Assembly: GCF_963855985.1 (NCBI RefSeq)
Contig: NC_087118.1
Location: forward strand, 11,614,501 to 11,678,500
DNA from: Ostrinia nubilalis
Lineage: Eukaryota; Arthropoda; Insecta; Lepidoptera; Crambidae
Direction of reading: 5' to 3'
DNA: 64,000 nt
Shown: positions 41,466-52,102 of the stretch, piece by piece
Numbering within the stretch: the stretch's first letter is position 1
Layout: the number at the start of each line of letters is the position of its first letter
The notes under the pieces: model-generated
The model's input: only the letters and a program-made list of their open reading frames with translations
Databases searched by the model: none
What the model was told of the DNA's origin: nothing
Translations under genes and position numbers: made by a program

Positions 41466-42372
41466 ACTAGCGGCCGCCCGCGACTTCGTACGCGTGGATC
41501 CCGTTTTACCCCCTTCATCTATCTTACGCGGTTTAGATTTTTTCATACAAATGTTTTTTCCCGCTAACTCCCGTTCCCGTTGGAATTTCGCAATATCCTG
41601 TTGTAACTAAGCTTTAAGTTTACTAAGGGACCTGCATGCCAAATTTCAAGCGTCTAACTTAAGCGGTTAGGATTTTTCATACAAAAGGATTTTCCCGGTA
41701 ATTCCTGTTCCTGTGGGAATTTCGGGAATTCTTAGTGCACCTCTACGGTACCTAAGCTACGTCCCTTATAAATTTCAAGTGCCTACGTTTAGCCGTTTAG
41801 GCTGTGCGTGGGTATGTCAGTGAGTCAGTCATACAAAAGGAATTTCCCGCTAATTCCAGTTCCCGTGGGAATTTTGCAATATCCTGTTGTAACTAAGCTT
41901 TAAGTTTACTAAGGTACCTGCATGACAAATTTTAAGCGTCTAACTTACACGGTTTAGATTTTTTCATACAAATGTTTTTTCCCGCTAACTCCCGTTCCCG
42001 TGAGAATTTTGCAATATCCTGTTGTAACTAAGCTTTAAATTTACTAAGGTACCTGCATGCCAAATTTCAAGCGTCTATCTTACGTGGCTTAGATTTTTTC
42101 ATACAAATGTTTTTTCTCGCTAATTCCCGTTTCCGTAAGAATTTTACAATACCCTGTTATAACTTAACTTTAAGTTTACTAAGGTACCTGCTTGCCAAAT
42201 TTCAAGCGTCTAACTTAAGCGGTTTAGATTTTTCATACAAAAGGATTTTCCCGCTAATGCCCGTTCCCGTGGGAATTCTTAAGTATCCTATAACCTGCCC
42301 AGGAGTATGAAGAATAATTGTACCAAGTTTCGTTAAAATCCGTCGAGTAGTTTTTGTTTCTATAAGGAACAT

Positions 42373-42437
<65 letters not shown>

Positions 42438-42560
42438 AATTTTACTGATTGCATTTTTGGCATCAGTATCGATCACTAATCACCCCCTGATAGTTATTTT
42501 GAAAATATATTTCATGTACAGAATTGACCTCTCTACAGATTTATTATAAGTATAGATAGA
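41466..42560 (+). repeat. retroelement tail with about 135-bp tandem repeats (second copy)
   Basis: Same start (ACTAGCGGCCGCCCGCGACT) and the same kind of repeating units as 37455-38225, one unit replaced by a diverged block near 41700-41820. It ends in a CAGA microsatellite and then TTTATTATAAGTATAGAT at 42540-42557, a 3' end that I recognise as frequent in Lepidoptera. Confidence 0.7.
42374..42435 (+). repeat. (CAGA)n microsatellite
   Basis: About 15 uninterrupted CAGA units. On the minus strand this encodes the artificial Cys-Leu-Ser-Val repeat frame at 42254-42463, not a gene. Confidence 0.95.
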
Positions 42561-43602
42561 TAGGTATCGAAAAATACTCGCTACACACTCACAGAGCCGA
42601 ATCCATCTCGCTCGCGCGCGGTTGTCACCAATTTCATGTCTCGTTCACACCTATTCATTAGTGATCGGCTGTACTAAAGTGAACTAAAAGACCGATTTGA
42701 ACGACCAAGACGGAATAGTTCGTTCTCGTTCACTTAATTAAAGGAATTGCTTCCTATTAGTACATAGTACATGTACTACACAAGCCTAGTTATGGCGTAT
42801 CCGCACATGCCGGGCGGCACGGCCGGTTCGGTTCGGTTCTGGGTATTAGTCCTGACCTAAATTAACTGGTGAATCTATTAATCCGGTCCACAATATCTTC
42901 TAATTACCAATAATTTACGACCTTTCAAAAGACTAGATAGAATGAAAGGTCTAGTATTCATTATATCTAAACATTATTAGGAGCCACTTAATTTCATAGG
43001 AATAGGATAAAAGCATTGACGACCGTCTGCCTCCCACATAATCGCCTTTTGTAATTCGAAAGGTATAAAAATAACAGCTCATTCTATTTTTGTTAGGAAA
43101 TATTCACAGTTACGAGTAATGTAATTTATTTTTCACGATACGGAAAAACGCAACTTTATTTACTACTACTACTTTATTTTATAACGTATTTTAGTATTTA
43201 ATAGGTATTAAAAATGTATTGGTGTTATTAAAAATCTACAAAACATTCCGTCAAAAGCGATTTTATTTGCTTGTCAGTTTAACTAAACGCGCACAGGCGG
43301 CGGGCTTCAGGCGCGGTAGCGCGACGGCGCGGCGCTGGACGCCACCCTTCGGCAGTATTTTCAGTCTAGCTCCGAATCCACTTCCACGCCCACTTTTAAA
43401 GTTGGCATGAATGTTCTACACAATATTAGCTATTTAAATAAAAAAATTTAAAAAAATCGAAAGGGTCCAACTTTGTGAAAATCAAGGAAAAAAAATTAAC
43501 TTGCATTTTTTTTATGAAAAAATAATTTTTTTTTCGTTTCCAAAAATACAGTTAAAAAGCACGGTAAATGAAGTAATAAATCCCGTGGTTTCATTATTTT
43601 AA

Positions 43603-44711
43603 TACAGTGTGAGTCACGTTAAAGTGTACATATGAAAATAGATGAAACTAGACCTATTTTTATCGACAAAAAAGAGGTCAAAAAATTTTGGAGATTTTTT
43701 TTAAATTTTTTATAGAATTTTTTTTCTTTCAATTACTTATTGCAAAGAAAACGTAATAACTTTTAAACTAAGCGGTATATCCTGATAAAATAAAAACAAA
43801 CATAATGCTAAATAATAGGCGATACTAAAAAAATACATAAAATACACAAAAAAGGCCAACAAATAATAAAAAATGATACTTTTTGAAAAAAAATTGCTTT
43901 TAAATTCGTGTTTTTTTGGTTATTTGATAAATTTCTCCAAAAAATGCCCCTATAACCGGTGGTTTTTATTACTTTGTATTATTCTCTATCGTATTACCTT
44001 TGTAAAACCAAAAATTGCATGTCTCTATCCCTATCACAACGTTTGCAATGATCGTTTGAACTAAGCCTCTCCGGGCGCGCCATTCAACGCTTCGTTAACA
44101 ACGAAACTGAAAATGGCTCTAGATTTGTAATTTTAATAAAGCCAAGTTAGATTTCAAATAAAAACAAAAGATTTCGAAGTAAAATAAGCATTTTAGTTCA
44201 AATTAAAATTGTCTCTACCTGTAGCGGAGAATAATGTAGTGGCAGGCCTTTGTTCAAACGATCATAGCAAATGTTGTGATAGGGATAGAGACATGCGATT
44301 TTTGGTTTTACAAAGGTAATACGATAGATAATAATACGAAGTAATAAAAACCACCGGTTATAGGGCCATTTTTTGGAGAAATTTATCAAATAACCAAAAA
44401 AAACACGAATTTAAGAGCAGATTTTTTTCAAAAAGTATCATTTTTTATTATTTGTTGGCATTTTTTGTGTATTTTATGTATTTTTTTAGTATCGCCTGTT
44501 ATTTAGCATTATTACTGTTTTTATTTTATCAGTATATACAGCTTAGTTTAAAAGTTATTACGTTTTCTTTACAATAAGTAATTGGAAGAAAAAAAATTCT
44601 ATAAAAATTTTTAAAAAAATCTCAAAAAATTTTTGACCTCTTTTTTGTCGATAGAAATTGGTCTAGTTTCATCTATTTTCATATGTACACTTTAACGTGA
44701 CTCACACTGTA
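43603..44711. mobile_element. palindromic element Z with TA-flanked, mariner-like ends
   Basis: Ends TACAGTGTGAGTCACG and CGTGACTCACACTGTA. Arms 43603 to about 44060 and about 44250-44711 are reverse complements; the middle (about 44061-44245) is unpaired. TA-bounded TACAGTGTGAG ends resemble mariner/Tc1-type termini. No transposase: frames such as 43873-44064 only reflect the repeat. A half copy lies in the unit A fold-back element (4943). Confidence 0.8.
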
Positions 44712-45329
44712 TACAGGGTGTTTCTTGTAAGGTGTCAAGCCGAAGGCAGGTGATAGGTGAGGACTAGACCTATCGATTTCACCCCCATGTATGTTCTGCG
44801 ATTTTTCGTAGTTTAGAAGTTATCGTTAATTTTGTGATTTTTTCAAATTTTATGACCTAGTAGGCTTTAATTTTTTTTATCTTTTTTTTGGATTGACTTT
44901 TCTCAGATTTCTTTTTTTTGACAGATTCCCTATTAATTGCAGATGTTTGAAAAAAATCATCATCTTCCTATCTTTGATGCAAGATACAAATATTTTGCTA
45001 GAAACATAAAAAATATGCTTTTAGCAGAACGTTCTAAAATTTTCTACTTAAAAGTTTGAAAAAAAAAGAACTTCCAAAGGTCCAAAATAATTTTAAAAAC
45101 TGCGCAGTTTTCTGAACTTTCATAATAACACAAAAGAACATGTACTTAATAGGCCATTATTTTCTGTGATCGCTCCACTAAAGTGGTAAGTCGGAGATTC
45201 CGTTACATGTTTTTGACTTTCTTAGGACTAACAGCTAATGTTTGCAATCCCCTAAGTTTACGTTACGTAGAACACATTTAGAGACAATCACTGAACAGAA
45301 CATTTTTTATCCACAACGAGGAAGCTCTT

Positions 45330-45455
45330 GCCCTTCATCTGACCTGATGGAAACTGATGGATGATCAGCGAGCTTCACCCGGAATCCTAAACCACAGAGG
45401 AATTGGCTGTCCTAAATAGGTGGTCTTACCACTAGACCACAGTAGTGATTGTTAC
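45330..45455 (-). repeat. tRNA-derived SINE-like segment at the centre of W
   Basis: On the minus strand, GTGGTCTAGTGGTAAGACC (about 45423-45441) is a good A-box region of the tRNA type. A B-box-like GGTTTAGGATTCCGG lies downstream, but is weak. Confidence 0.5.
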
Positions 45456-45508
45456 TTTACGATTAAATTTGATATACCTACCTATTAGAGTGTGAGAGAA
45501 AGGGAAAG

Positions 45509-45511
<3 letters not shown>

Positions 45512-45559
<48 letters not shown>

Positions 45560-45603
45560 GTGTGTGTGTGAGTGTGTCTGTGTGAGAGAGAGAGAGAGAG
45601 GGA
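45512..45603 (+). repeat. (GT)n and (GA)n microsatellites
   Basis: About 22 GT units, then mixed GT, then a short GA run. The minus-strand Thr-His repeat frame across it (45478-45705) is not a gene. Confidence 0.95.
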
Positions 45604-46620
45604 GAGCAAAAAAGGGTGTAATGATTTAATTTTGACCTGAATGCACATATTTTGACAACGAAGTAAAAAAATTCTTCGTAAATTTACAAAAGCTTCTTCT
45701 TGCATTGTAATGTAGTTTTGTGTTTCAGTCAGCTTTGTCCGCAGTTCATCAATATTTTCATATTCCCTGTTGTATACCAGATGAAGGGCAAGAGCTTCCT
45801 CGTTGTGGATAAAAAAATGTTCTTTTCAGTTATTGTCTCTAAATGTGTTCTACAGTACGTAAACTTAGGGGATTGCAAACATTAGTTAGTCCTAAGAAAG
45901 TCAAAAACATGTAACGAAATCTCCGACTTACAACTTTAGTGGAGCGATTACAGAAAATAATGGCCTATTAAGTACATGTTTTTTTATGTTATTATGAAAG
46001 TTCAGAAAACTGCGCAGTTTTTAAAATTATTTTGGACCTTTGGAAGTTCTTTTTTTTTCAAACTTTTAAGTAGAAAATTTTAGAACGTTCTGCTAAAAGC
46101 ATATTTTTTATGTTTCTAGCAAAAATTTTGTATCTTGCATCAAAGATAGGAAGGTGATTATTTTTTTCAAACATCTGCAATTAATAGGGAATCTGTAAAA
46201 AAAAAGAAATCTGAGAAAAGTCAATCCAAAAAAAAGATAAAAAAATTTAATGCCTACTAGGTCATAAAATTTGAAAAAATCACAAAATTAACGATAACTT
46301 CTAAACTACGAAAAATCGTAGAACATACATGGGGGTGAAATCGATAGGTCTAGTCCTCACCTATCACCTGCCTTCGGCTTGACACCTTACAAGAAACACC
46401 CTGTATAATTTTATGACTCCATAATCGGCTTTGAAGTACTGCAGGCCAACCGGTTGTCGAAAACTTCGAAGACGCATAACTCTTAAACTAGTCATTATAT
46501 TACAAAAATATTTGGTACACGTATCAATAATATGTATAGGTAGAACATACTCAAATATTACTGAAATCGGAAACATCGACTTTTTTTACCTGCCCTCTTC
46601 GCGTGGAATGCCCCATATAG

Positions 46621-47823
46621 TAAAAAACAGTAGAGGTCCTAGCACACTGCCTTGTGGCACTCCACAGGCGTTTATTCGATATTTAGACCTGAAAGTAGTT
46701 CGTTTAGTGTCCTTTACATTTGTTATTTCCGTACATTGATGTCTATTCGTAATATAACTTTCCAACCAATCGAAAGCATTACCTCTAATACCATATCTAT
46801 TAAGCTTACTTAGAAGTCTCTTGTGAGGAACAAAATCGAATGCTTTGCTCATGTCTAGAAATAAAGCAACGATCGGTATCCTACTATTAATACTTTCTGT
46901 TATCAAGTGTATTACATTGTAACAAGCTAAGGTTGTAGAGCTTCCCTTGCGAAAACCATACTGGTTATCGTTTAGTATTTATTCGCGGAAATAAAGCTAT
47001 ATATACGTTTGTGCATTACTTTCTCATAAATTTTTGAAAAGACTGGTATTAGTGTTATTGGTCTATAATTGTTCATTTCATACTTATCCCCTTTCTTAAA
47101 TAGTGGTTTAACAGTAGAAAACTTTAGGATGTCCGGAAAGTAACCTTGCTCTATCGATAAATTAATTACATAGGCGAGGGGGCGGCTTATGTACCTAGCA
47201 CATAACTTTATGATACGAGTATTTATGTCATCATGACCCACAGCATTGGTATTTTTAAGGAGTTAATAATGGATTGTATTTCGATTTCATTAGTCGGAGT
47301 TAAGAATATTGATTTATTATTAAATGGAATGTCAATTAAATTAGAATTTAAATTATCATCAATTGAGTTAGTCATATCAATGAAATAATTATTAAAAATG
47401 TCACATATTATATTAGGGTCATTATATTCTATGTCATTTTTCTTTATTATGTCAATGCAATAATTTCCTGGGTCATTACTTAAATTATTTTCATTTATAA
47501 TATTCCATGTCGCTTTACACTTATTAGAAGCTTCATTTATAGTTTTTTGATTTTGTAACTTTTGAGCTTTAAAAATACACTTTTTAAGAATTTGGCTATA
47601 TTTTTTATATTTATATTTATTGTCAATCCTTTGAGCATTTTTACTTCTAGTATACTTAATATATAACACCCGTTTCTTTTTACACGCTAATTTGATTCCT
47701 TTACTCAGCCATTTCTGGTGTATAAATTTGTTTCGAATTTTTACTAAACTTTTTGGAAAGCAGAGTTTATTGAATAGTTGAAATAGATTATGCAATTCAT
47801 TAAAAGCATTGTCATTACTATAT
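46621..47823 (-). pseudogene. old LINE, RT N-terminal half (middle part of the base element of the nest)
   Basis: Minus-strand pieces: 47823-47250 (linker before the RT, with KWLSKGIKLACKKKR), 47241-46975 (DDINTRIIK, YFPDILKFSTVKPLFKKGD, NNYRPITLIP) and 46970-46621 (ALFLDMSKAFDFVPHKRLL, CGVPQGSVLGPLL). Single-base losses near 47252 and 46973 and one extra T before the X insertion break the frame. After X the sequence continues at 40656 with the FADD block, so the two halves belong to one element. The Gypsy LTR begins at 47828. Confidence 0.85.
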
Positions 47824-48184
47824 ACTTTGTAGTGACCACATGAAAACATAGCTCACTTTTCTGCAGTCGGTTAAAATCCGAACTTCAAACCTCGACTGTA
47901 TGCGTTGCCCGTTGTACCACAGAATAAGTAATAGTACAGGTACAGAAGGATTACTCCGCAAGACGATTTAAATAAATGCGAGTCTTGCTACGACGCGATA
48001 CAGTGGAATTCAGCTCGCACAGCACTACGTACCTACAATTTTATTCACCTACAAGTTTTGTCTCTTTCTATCGCGTGCCTCTGAACTCTTCTTACGCTGT
48101 TAGGGTTGCTGTCTAGTGAAAAAATAATTAATCTACTTATTTGTAATGACGTACGTATGTAGGTAAGTATGCATTCATTATGTA

Positions 48185-48245
48185 AAACCTTGGGTAGGCC
48201 TTTGTCCAGCAGTGAACGTCATTTGGCTGAAACGAACGAACGCAT
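48185..48245 (+). repeat. RTE-type LINE 3'-end fragment
   Basis: AGGCCTTTGTCCAGCAGTGA followed by ACGTCATTTGGCTGAAACGA and then ACGA repeats, the same kind of tail as the RTE remnant ending near 35300. Confidence 0.55.
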
Positions 48246-48299
48246 TCTGAGCAGTAGTCATGGTAGGTTAGGTTCCTATGTCATAGTCAAAGGTCGATA

Positions 48300-49270
48300 T
48301 GCAGTCTCTTCGCGGAATGACTGGTCTATCCTAGGTTTGACCAAGGCCTTCAGGCAAACCCCGAAGTAAATTCTTATTTCGGCCTTTGACTAAGTCAAAC
48401 CTAGAAGTGCCTAAACGGTTCAGTCAAACGTCGAAACTAAAATAATCTGTTTCGGGCTTTGCCTAGTCAATCCTAGAAACGACTGACAGATTCGGTCAAA
48501 AGTAGACGGCAAATAGAAAACCAGCCATGTGTGAGTCGGACTCGCTCACGAAGGGTTCCGTGCGACTCTTTTGTTGTATGGGAGCCCCCTTAAATATTTA
48601 TTTTATTTTAATTTTATGATTTATTTTTAAAATGCAACTAAAATTATGTGAATATTTCAAGGGTTCACCTGTTTACGTTTTAATTAATATCAAGTAAAAA
48701 ACTGCAACAAGTCACGTTTGCTGTATGAGAGCCCCCCTTAAATATTTAAGTATTTTATTGAATTATTTATTTTTTAAGTGAATGATTCATGAGATACGAG
48801 CCTGGTGACAGACAACATTTAGCGAAGTCATAATAATAGAGTCTAAACTCTTTATCCTTTAAGGTAACAGAACCCTAAAAATTAGTAATTAATCAAGATC
48901 GATCTAGAAACACTGACAACCAACCTCAGTACTGTATAAGTTTAGTTACTTGTACCTTCACCTAAAGAGATAGCTGCGCGTGCGCGTGAAAACCGACCGT
49001 CGTAACGCCTATGCAATAAGTTCGAGATCAGAATTAAGTATAGTTTAGTTTAAAGTCTTAATTGAGGTTTGACTAGTCAAACCCCGATTTCATTAAATTG
49101 AGTTTCGACCTTTGCCTGACCAAATTAGTTACTCCTAGGTTTGACTAACATTATTTAGTCAAAGGCCGAAATGTTTGGGCTTTGACTAAGACTTCTAGTC
49201 AGACCTGAGGATTGACTAGTCAAACCTAGGAGTGCCGGAACTTCGAGGTTTGACTATAACACCTATACTA
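48300..49270. repeat. field of palindromic TTTGACTAGTCAAA motifs
   Basis: Many degenerate copies of GACTAGTCAAACCTAG / CTAGGTTTGACTAGTC and CCTTTGACTAAGTCAAAC lie in two clusters (about 48310-48510 and 49050-49260) on both sides of a 500-bp middle part. Several copies form self-complementary pairs (for example near 49074 and 49214). Confidence 0.65.
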
Positions 49271-49501
49271 TCCTAAGAATTATTGATTACCTACATGGCC
49301 AACATACCTTTCAGCATCTTTGGGAAGCGAAAAAAAAAGATAAATCCGGTAGATTTCTTTTCGAATTTAAACACCCGAACGCCGCACAATATTTCTTTCT
49401 CTTTATGTCCATTTTTAAATAATACTTCGATCATAGAATTATAATCATACTACAACGCACGCCAGCGTCCTGACGGGCGCGCGCGTGACACTCGACTGAT
49501 A

Positions 49502-50795
49502 CTAGGGCACTATTTAAGTTGTGAGCCTCGACAACATAACGTGTTGTTAGACGACATCTGATACTTTTAATGAAAAGTTTGACATTTTTGACTACAACCT
49601 TATTCAAAACTTTTTATCATTTGAGCACGTTTTGTATTATTAACATTGAATTGAAAATTATCTTGACTACAAAAACATGGAATTGACTTGCGGAAATTTT
49701 CGCGCGAAGATTTATTATGACTTTCGACGTGGTTAATCAATACAAAACTGAAGCGGTGAGCAAAATTTCACTTTTGGTGATAAAGATCTGTCCTTTACCA
49801 TTGTAAAACGCTAGTTTAAGAAGTATAATATTGTATGTCATAGGCTCACCAGTGAACTTTGCGAAAGTCGTCCAAAATGGCTAATAGTGGCGGAAAACAT
49901 TGATGTTGTTAGAAAAATGGAAGAGAAACCTCGTCATGTGATATATCGTAGGATTGAGATAATCCTAGGCATTAATTCCACTAGCAGTAATAAAATATTG
50001 TATGACCATATTATCGTTAATACGTTTTTTTCTCGCTGGATGTCACAAAATTTTTCAAACGCTCAATAGGACGCTTGTGTCGTTTAGTCCTTGGAAATGT
50101 TTGATAAATACGTTTAAAAAGCTTTAAAAGCCGTTTTTAAAATTGTGACAGTTGACAAATTAAGTATCTATGCATAATGATCCTGAAAATAAACAGCTAT
50201 CGACTATGGAGGTGTTTTAAGATGAACCAATTCCAACAAAAGTCCCATGCGCTCGGAACACTTTGAAACTTACGTTCGCCTATTTTTCCGAAATATCCGA
50301 TTATATGACAGAAACGTCACTAGAGAAATTTAGAATGGTTAATTCTTAATAGTAAACAGCCACTTTTTTTCCAAAAGTCTTCAGTTTAATAAGGGAAACT
50401 GACCAGCATAGTCGAATCGCCATTCGTGACGAAAATGTAAGCTTTTACACGTCTCGTCAAACAACTGACTATTTGAACACTCAAAATATGAAATAAACAG
50501 GTCCAACGCTACAAAATTCTTGCTTGGAATCTAAATACTTCTTTTGGTACCCATATATTAAAATTAAATGCGTGAACAGCGATTTATGTAGCCAGAAGCA
50601 ACTGTCGGTTCGGTCAAAAACCATGCTTTGGAGGTGCCTCAAGCTGAGTGGAAAAAATGCTATGAAAAGTGTTTCGGACACATTAAAAAGTACATAAATC
50701 ATGAAAGACAATACCAATAAACGCAATCAATACCATTTTAATAATAAACTACTTTGTTTTCATAGTTAGGCTCACAACTTAAATAGTGTCCCACG
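49502..50795 (+). mobile_element. degenerate mariner element, full length
   Basis: TA at 49500-49501 and 50796-50797. The terminal inverted repeats share CACTATTTAAGTTGTGAGCC (left 49508-49527, right in reverse near 50770-50789). The length of about 1.29 kb is normal for mariner. It contains the transposase pseudogene 49677-50717. Confidence 0.85.
49677..50717 (+). pseudogene. mariner transposase, multiply broken
   Basis: Starts MELTCGNFRAKIYYDFRRG. Recognisable blocks in shifting frames: the helix-turn-helix region AENIDVVRKMEEKPRHVIYR (49888 on) and RIEIILGINSTSSNKIL, then IVTVD (in place of the usual VTGDE, so the first catalytic Asp is kept but its Glu neighbour is lost), DEPIPTKV near 50230, RDENVSFYTS (counterpart of HHDNASSHTS), and the C-terminus AEWKKCYEKCF near 50650. 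The signature before the third Asp is mostly missing. Many stops; clearly inactive. Confidence 0.85.
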
Positions 50796-51209
50796 TATAA
50801 TACCCGCCGGCGCGGCGGGGCGCTTCGCTGTAGGTAATTATCGGATGTACCGCGCGGAGTGAGCCAGGCCTGGTTGTACACAATGGAATGCGCTCGGCCG
50901 CGCGCCGGGAGCCCGCCGCGTCTGCGCATCGGCAAAATCAGTGCGAAGCTAGTTGCGACGGCGAATGCACGCTCGATTCCTCTCAGCGCGTGGCTTAACG
51001 CTCGATACACCCGCGATCTTTTATTATTGTAATAATTTCGGATATATTCCAAATACCGCGATTACCTATCACGGCAAATATCAGTGACTTTATAGTGTGT
51101 CTATTTAGTGGTTTTAGTATAAACAAACATTGTAGACAGTGAAATAAACTTTATAGCAAAGTAACGGACATTTTCAATTCAATTCCTGTCAGTTAGGACT
51201 TTGCTAAAT

Positions 51210-51218
51210 TGGTGACCC
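51210..51218 (+). promoter_or_regulatory. primer binding site, tRNA-Trp type
   Basis: TGGTGACCC starts two bases after the 5' LTR end. It is complementary to the 3' end of tRNA-Trp, the primer known for the CsRn1 group; the match weakens after nine bases. Confidence 0.65.
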
Positions 51219-51253
51219 ATCGACGAACAACGGAGTTCAAGAACGTTATCACG

Positions 51254-52102
51254 ATGTCTACGCCAAAAGAAGACACAAGAAGTGGTGCTATTGCGGCTGG
51301 AAGCAACCAGGATGTCTGCCGTGTGGGTGTACGAGTACCGCCGTTCTGGCCTGAAGAACCGACTGTTTGGTTTGCCCAAGTTGAAGGTCAGTTTGCACTG
51401 TCTGGGATTAATGTCGACGCGACGAAATTTTATTATGTGGTTAGTCAATTAGACCACCAATACGCTGCAGAAGTAAAGGATATAATTATTTCACCACCCG
51501 CAAATGATAAATATGAAAAATTAAAATCAGAATTGATTAAACGGTTAACATCTTCTAAGGAAAGCAAAATAAAACAACTTTTAATGCATGAAGAATTAGG
51601 AGACCGCAAACCTTCTCAATTTTTGAGACACCTTCAGAGTTTATCAGGCACAACCGTTTCAGACGATTTAATGCGCACAATATGGTCGAGTAGATTGCCT
51701 AATAATTTACAAACGATTATCGCATTGCAGAAGGACAGTCCGTTAGAAGCTGTGGCGGACTTGGTGGACCACGTTCACGACATCGCCCCTCCTAGCGCAG
51801 CACAGGTAGCCATGACGTCGGCAGCACCATCAGGTACCGCTTTCGATATTATGTGTCAAAAAGTAGCGGACCTGACGCGACAGGTAGAAGCGCTCGTCAT
51901 TAACCAGAAACGCCAGTCCCGGCCCGCATCAATAAATAGAAATAATTATAACCGCCAACGATCAAATTCTCGAACGCGCCAACCACCAGAAGGTCATCCA
52001 CACTGCTGGTATCATTATAGATTCGGCAATAGAGCAAAGAAATGTGTATCGCCGTGTACCTTCACTCGCGAGCAGCAGGGAAAAGACAGAGGCAGTCATT
52101 AG
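51254..52102 (+). CDS. Gypsy gag polyprotein
   Basis: 282 residues from the ATG at 51254; the frame is open upstream to a TTG in the primer binding site, but the ATG is the likely start. Capsid-like block near residues 35-170 ([46 protein letters not shown]). A C-terminal basic region contains a Cys/His motif starting with HCWYH at about residue 250 and ending KKCVSPC, the atypical CHCC-type knuckle of the CsRn1 group rather than CCHC. It would form the virus-like particle and bind RNA. It overlaps pol by 61 bases in the -1 frame. Intact. Confidence 0.88.
   Translation: MSTPKEDTRSGAIAAGSNQDVCRVGVRVPPFWPEEPTVWFAQVEGQFALSGINVDATKFYYVVSQLDHQYAAEVKDIIISPPANDKYEKLKSELIKRLTSSKESKIKQLLMHEELGDRKPSQFLRHLQSLSGTTVSDDLMRTIWSSRLPNNLQTIIALQKDSPLEAVADLVDHVHDIAPPSAAQVAMTSAAPSGTAFDIMCQKVADLTRQVEALVINQKRQSRPASINRNNYNRQRSNSRTRQPPEGHPHCWYHYRFGNRAKKCVSPCTFTREQQGKDRGSH

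Larger units (their letters stand above)
41300..42788. mobile_element. hAT-type non-autonomous element with 8-bp target duplication
   Basis: GTTATGGC is directly repeated at 41292-41299 and 42789-42796. The ends read CAGGCTTGT and ACAAGCCTA (one mismatch in the last base). An 8-bp duplication and CAG-type ends fit the hAT superfamily. No transposase. The centre is mostly the repeat element at 41466-42560. TTCGTTC-rich stretches near both ends (41360-41420, 42620-42730) are partly inverted copies of each other. Confidence 0.8.
40872..43604. mobile_element. fold-back element Y, interrupted by a hAT-type element
   Basis: Left arm 40872 to about 41299 and right arm about 43170-43604 are reverse complements (over 400 bp). 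The ends are TATTAAAATAAT and ATTATTTTAATA. Both arms carry a GC-rich patch (near 41130-41200 and 43280-43350). The unpaired centre, once the hAT-type insertion (41300-42788) is removed, is about 370 bp and has no gene. It abuts X on the left and element Z on the right at shared TA dinucleotides. Confidence 0.8.
44712..46405. mobile_element. palindromic element W with TA-flanked, mariner-like ends
   Basis: Ends TACAGGGTGTTTCTTGTAAG and CTTACAAGAAACACCCTGTA. Arms of about 620 bp (44712 to about 45335, and about 45785-46405) are reverse complements with scattered differences. The centre holds a SINE-like segment and GT/GA repeats. It shares TA with element Z on the left and with the X arm on the right. 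No coding capacity. Confidence 0.82.
40662..46615. mobile_element. fold-back element X, split by three nested elements
   Basis: Outer arms 40662-40871 and 46404-46615 are reverse complements (about 210 bp). The ends read GAGCATTCCACGCGAAGCGG and, on the other strand, TGGGGCATTCCACGCGAAG. TATAG occurs directly outside both ends (40657-40661, 46616-46620), within a minus-strand LINE RT frame. Without nested sequence, X would be an almost loopless palindrome of about 420 bp. Elements Y, Z and W lie at its centre. A related terminus occurs at 62573. Confidence 0.85.
47918..50872. mobile_element. composite insertion in the 5' LTR, 7-bp target duplication
   Basis: GTTGTAC at 47911-47917 is repeated at 50873-50879. 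The ends are CACAGAATAAG and GCCAGGCCTG; inverted similarity between them is weak (both sides contain ACTCCGC inward), so the superfamily is not assigned. The interior holds an RTE tail fragment, a field of CTAGTCAAACC motifs, a fragment with GAGTCGGACTCGC and GGGTTCCG (48530-48565) and a dead mariner. Confidence 0.65.
47828..51208 (+). repeat. 5' LTR of the Gypsy element, split by a 2.95-kb insertion
   Basis: First 90 bp at 47828-47917 and remaining 329 bp at 50880-51208. The two parts align continuously with the 3' LTR. GTTGTAC is present on both sides of the insertion. Confidence 0.88.

Noticed and set aside
45478..45705. 75-codon Thr-His-rich minus-strand ORF
   Set aside because: Translation of the GT microsatellite.
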